Shown: piece by piece, positions 61,939-64,000 of the stretch
Position numbering within the stretch: position 1 is the stretch's first letter
Layout of the letters: every line of letters begins with the position of its first letter
NCBI RefSeq assembly: GCF_037949285.1
Contig: NZ_CP149926.1
Location: 2,025,501-2,089,500 of the forward strand
DNA length: 64,000 nt
Direction: 5' to 3'
Origin: Thioclava sp. GXIMD4216
GTDB taxonomy: Bacteria; Pseudomonadota; Alphaproteobacteria; Rhodobacterales; Rhodobacteraceae
Notes under the pieces: generated by a model
The model's database searches: none
Told to the model about the DNA's origin: nothing
What the model saw: the letters and a program-made list of their open reading frames with translations, nothing else
Made by a program: the position numbers and the translations under genes

Positions 61939-63462
61939 ATGAAAGATTTTGGAGGCCAAGGCGTGAAAGAGCTGGGTCATTGGATCAACGGCGAATATGT
62001 CGCCGGTAAATCGGGCCGTTTTGCCGATATCTACAATCCGGCAACGGGCGAGATTCAGGCGAAAGTCGCGCTGGCAACGGTTGAAGAAGTGCAGTCGGCC
62101 ATCGCCAAAGCAGCCGAAGCACAGGTGAAATGGGCGGCCACCAACCCCCAGCGCCGCGCCCGCGTCATGATGAAATTCGCCGCGCTCATCAACGAGCATA
62201 TGGAAGAGCTGGCAGAGCTGGTCTCGCGCGAGCACGGCAAGACCATCCCCGATGCGCGTGGCGACGTCCAGCGTGGTCTGGAAGTGGTCGAGGTCTGCCA
62301 GGGCGGCCCGTCGCTTCTGAAAGGCGAATATACCGATAACGCCGGTCCGGGTATCGATCTTTACTCCATGCGTCAGGCGCTGGGTGTTGTGGCAGGCATC
62401 ACGCCCTTCAACTTCCCCGCGATGATCCCGCTGTGGAAAATGGCGCCCGCACTGACCTGCGGTAACGCGATGATCCTCAAGCCGTCCGAGCGCTGCCCCT
62501 CGACCTCGTTCCGTCTGGCGGAACTCCTGAAAGAAGCTGGCCTGCCCGATGGCGTGCTGCAGATCGTCAATGGCGACAAGGTGGCCGTGGATGCGATCCT
62601 GGATGACGAAGTGATCCAGGCTGTGGGCTTTGTCGGCTCGACCCCGATCGCGCAATATATCTATGGCCGCGCCACCACCAACGGCAAGCGCGCGCAATGC
62701 TTCGGCGGTGCGAAAAACCATATGATCATCATGCCCGATGCCGATATGGACAAGGCCGCAGACGCGCTGATCGGCGCAGGCTACGGTGCGGCAGGCGAAC
62801 GCTGCATGGCGATTTCTGTCGCGGTTCCGGTGGGCGAAGGCACTGCCGAGAAGCTGATCGAGCGCCTCGTGCCGAAGATCGAAAAGCTGAAAATCGGGCC
62901 GTATACCGCAGGCGAGGATATCGACTATGGTCCGGTCATCACCAAAGCCGCGCAAGAGCGTATCCTTGGCCTGATCGACAAGGGCGTGGAAGAAGGCGCG
63001 ACGCTGGTGACCGATGGTCGCGGCTTCAAGCTGCAAGGCTATGAGAACGGCTTCTATGTCGGCCCGACCCTTTTCGACAATGTCGAGCCGAACATGGAGA
63101 TCTACAAGCAGGAGATCTTCGGGCCGGTTCTGTCGATGGTGCGCGCATCGTCCTATGAGGACGCGCTGGCACTGGTCATCGAAAACGAATATGGCAACGG
63201 CACCGCGATCTACACAGCCGATGGCGATGTGGCGCGCGATTTCGCAAGCCGTGTGAATGTGGGCATGGTCGGCATCAACTTCCCGATCCCCGTTCCGCTG
63301 TCCTATTACACCTTCGGCGGCTGGAAGAAATCGGCCTTTGGCGACCTGAACCAATATGGTCCGGATGCCTTCCGCTTCTACACCAAAACCAAAACCGTCA
63401 CCGCCCGCTGGTTCTCCGGCATCAAGGACGGCGCGTCGCTGAACTTCAAGGCGATGGACTAA
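61939..63462 (+). CDS. mmsA: Methylmalonate-semialdehyde dehydrogenase (CoA-acylating)
   Basis: A 507-aa aldehyde dehydrogenase that oxidises methylmalonate semialdehyde to propionyl-CoA in valine degradation, or malonate semialdehyde to acetyl-CoA. The family features are AGITPFNFPAMIPLWKMAPA, VGSTPIAQYIY, and the active Cys in YGAAGERCMAISVAVPVG, the MmsA-specific version. GAGGAGG precedes ATG 61939. It stands alone, divergent from LysR, with a terminator after it; other mms genes are not in the window. Confidence 0.95.
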   Translation: MKDFGGQGVKELGHWINGEYVAGKSGRFADIYNPATGEIQAKVALATVEEVQSAIAKAAEAQVKWAATNPQRRARVMMKFAALINEHMEELAELVSREHGKTIPDARGDVQRGLEVVEVCQGGPSLLKGEYTDNAGPGIDLYSMRQALGVVAGITPFNFPAMIPLWKMAPALTCGNAMILKPSERCPSTSFRLAELLKEAGLPDGVLQIVNGDKVAVDAILDDEVIQAVGFVGSTPIAQYIYGRATTNGKRAQCFGGAKNHMIIMPDADMDKAADALIGAGYGAAGERCMAISVAVPVGEGTAEKLIERLVPKIEKLKIGPYTAGEDIDYGPVITKAAQERILGLIDKGVEEGATLVTDGRGFKLQGYENGFYVGPTLFDNVEPNMEIYKQEIFGPVLSMVRASSYEDALALVIENEYGNGTAIYTADGDVARDFASRVNVGMVGINFPIPVPLSYYTFGGWKKSAFGDLNQYGPDAFRFYTKTKTVTARWFSGIKDGASLNFKAMD

Positions 63463-63494
63463 CGCTCCCTGTCGGGGCCTTCCTCCCCGATACG

Positions 63495-63522
63495 AAAGCC
63501 GCTCCCTCGGGGGCGGCTTTTT
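63495..63522 (+). terminator. Terminator of mmsA
   Basis: AAAGCCGCTCCC pairs with GGGGGCGGCTTT, followed by further T. Confidence 0.85.
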
Positions 63523-63579
63523 CTCTTTGCGGAACAGCTTGGGTCATGACGTGGTTGGGACGGTAAAAGGAGCTTTCAG

Positions 63580-64000
63580 ATGTTCGATACCTCCCGCCCC
63601 ACCGCCACCTTCCCCGAGCCGATCCGGCAGGATGTGGATGGCATTCCCGTTCTGGCCCAGCCCCCTGCGGGCGAACTCCGCGGGATCTGGCTGCATGTGC
63701 CGGCCTATGAGCTCTCTAAGGAAGAGGCTCTGCCTGTTTTGCAGCGCGCGGCCCGTCTGGGCTATCTGGGCGTCAGCTTCGACCCGTGGATGATGGGCGC
63801 GCGCACCATCCCCGAAGATACCGATAACGCTACCCGCCGCGCCCGCATCTTCGCCAATTTCCGGCGCAACTTCTGGCCGATCCTCGGGCAGACCGCGATA
63901 GAGGTGCCCCGCGTCCTCGATTGGGCCGAGGCGGAATTCGACATCCATGCCCCCGTCACCATGTCGGGCCATTCGATGGGCGGCGATATCGGCGTGGTGG
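63580..64000 (+). CDS. Alpha/beta hydrolase, truncated by the window end
   Basis: The open frame begins at ATG 63580 after AAAGGAG and runs off the window with at least 140 residues. It starts MFDTSRPTATFPEPIRQDVD and reaches TMSGHSMGGDIGVV, where GHSMGG is a serine-hydrolase nucleophile elbow. No signal peptide is seen. It follows the mmsA terminator, so it is probably a separate unit. Substrate unknown. Confidence 0.8.
   Translation, partial: MFDTSRPTATFPEPIRQDVDGIPVLAQPPAGELRGIWLHVPAYELSKEEALPVLQRAARLGYLGVSFDPWMMGARTIPEDTDNATRRARIFANFRRNFWPILGQTAIEVPRVLDWAEAEFDIHAPVTMSGHSMGGDIGVV

Overview
The window is a typical Rhodobacterales (Alphaproteobacteria) chromosomal segment. It is GC-rich and densely coded, with housekeeping neighbourhoods characteristic of Paracoccus/Rhodobacter/Thioclava relatives: dnaB-alr-radA-cvpA-purF, zauP-zapA divergent from tkt, the cobA-DUF2849-cysI-cysH-DUF934 sulfur operon, and a TRAP dicarboxylate locus. 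I cannot name the genus. No rRNA, tRNA, CRISPR array, insertion sequence or prophage was seen.

Layout. 0-2.8 kb: the tail of an unknown gene, a SatD-like regulator behind two tandem palindromes, a frameshifted DUF3307 membrane gene, a SufA-type Fe-S carrier and tpiA. 2.9-9.4 kb: a TRAP C4-dicarboxylate transporter (dctP-dctQ-dctM) with its DctB/DctD two-component system, all on the minus strand. 9.5-10.7 kb: a cytochrome P450. 10.8-16.3 kb: an Lrp/AsnC regulator divergent from an assimilatory sulfate reduction operon, then a ferredoxin/flavodoxin-NADP reductase. 16.5-18.8 kb: an NAD(P)-binding protein, infC with a probable non-AUG start, and a Tat-exported L,D-transpeptidase. 18.9-28.8 kb: an accessory locus of glycosyltransferases, methyltransferase-like domains and alpha/beta-hydrolase-like domains that recur in different fusions. 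28.9-41 kb: DUF1127 protein, SLC13 permease, pyrC-pyrE, dnaB, alr, a coiled-coil membrane protein, radA, cvpA, purF and an unknown protein. 41-48 kb: MliC-like inhibitor, zapA, zauP, tkt, DMT exporter, lipid A-type acyltransferase, DUF1223 protein. 48-64 kb: acnA, YdcZ, TM2, heme-dependent demethylase, purB, an apparently isolated fliG, two gap paralogues flanking a 47-aa membrane protein, YfdX, coaD, CBS protein, LysR divergent from mmsA, and a truncated hydrolase.

How parts work together. tpiA, tkt, gap1 and gap2 all carry a similar LacI-type dyad (core TAGCGC/ACGCTA) in their upstream regions, suggesting one central-carbon regulator. The dicarboxylate system carries two 16-18 bp dyads 33 bp apart upstream of dctP, yet its DctD lacks the GAFTGA loop and the Walker A lysine.

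The best candidate for an undescribed system is the 18.9-28.8 kb locus. A 745-aa protein joins a DxD glycosyltransferase, a methyltransferase-like domain and an alpha/beta hydrolase. A 450-aa paralogue lacks the hydrolase. A free-standing 308-aa hydrolase homologue has lost two of three predicted catalytic residues. Two further glycosyltransferases are coupled through a 54-aa ORF containing a C10 tract. The second candidate is the SatD-like/DUF3307 pair with its tandem operator. All functions are read from motifs and context; no database search was possible.
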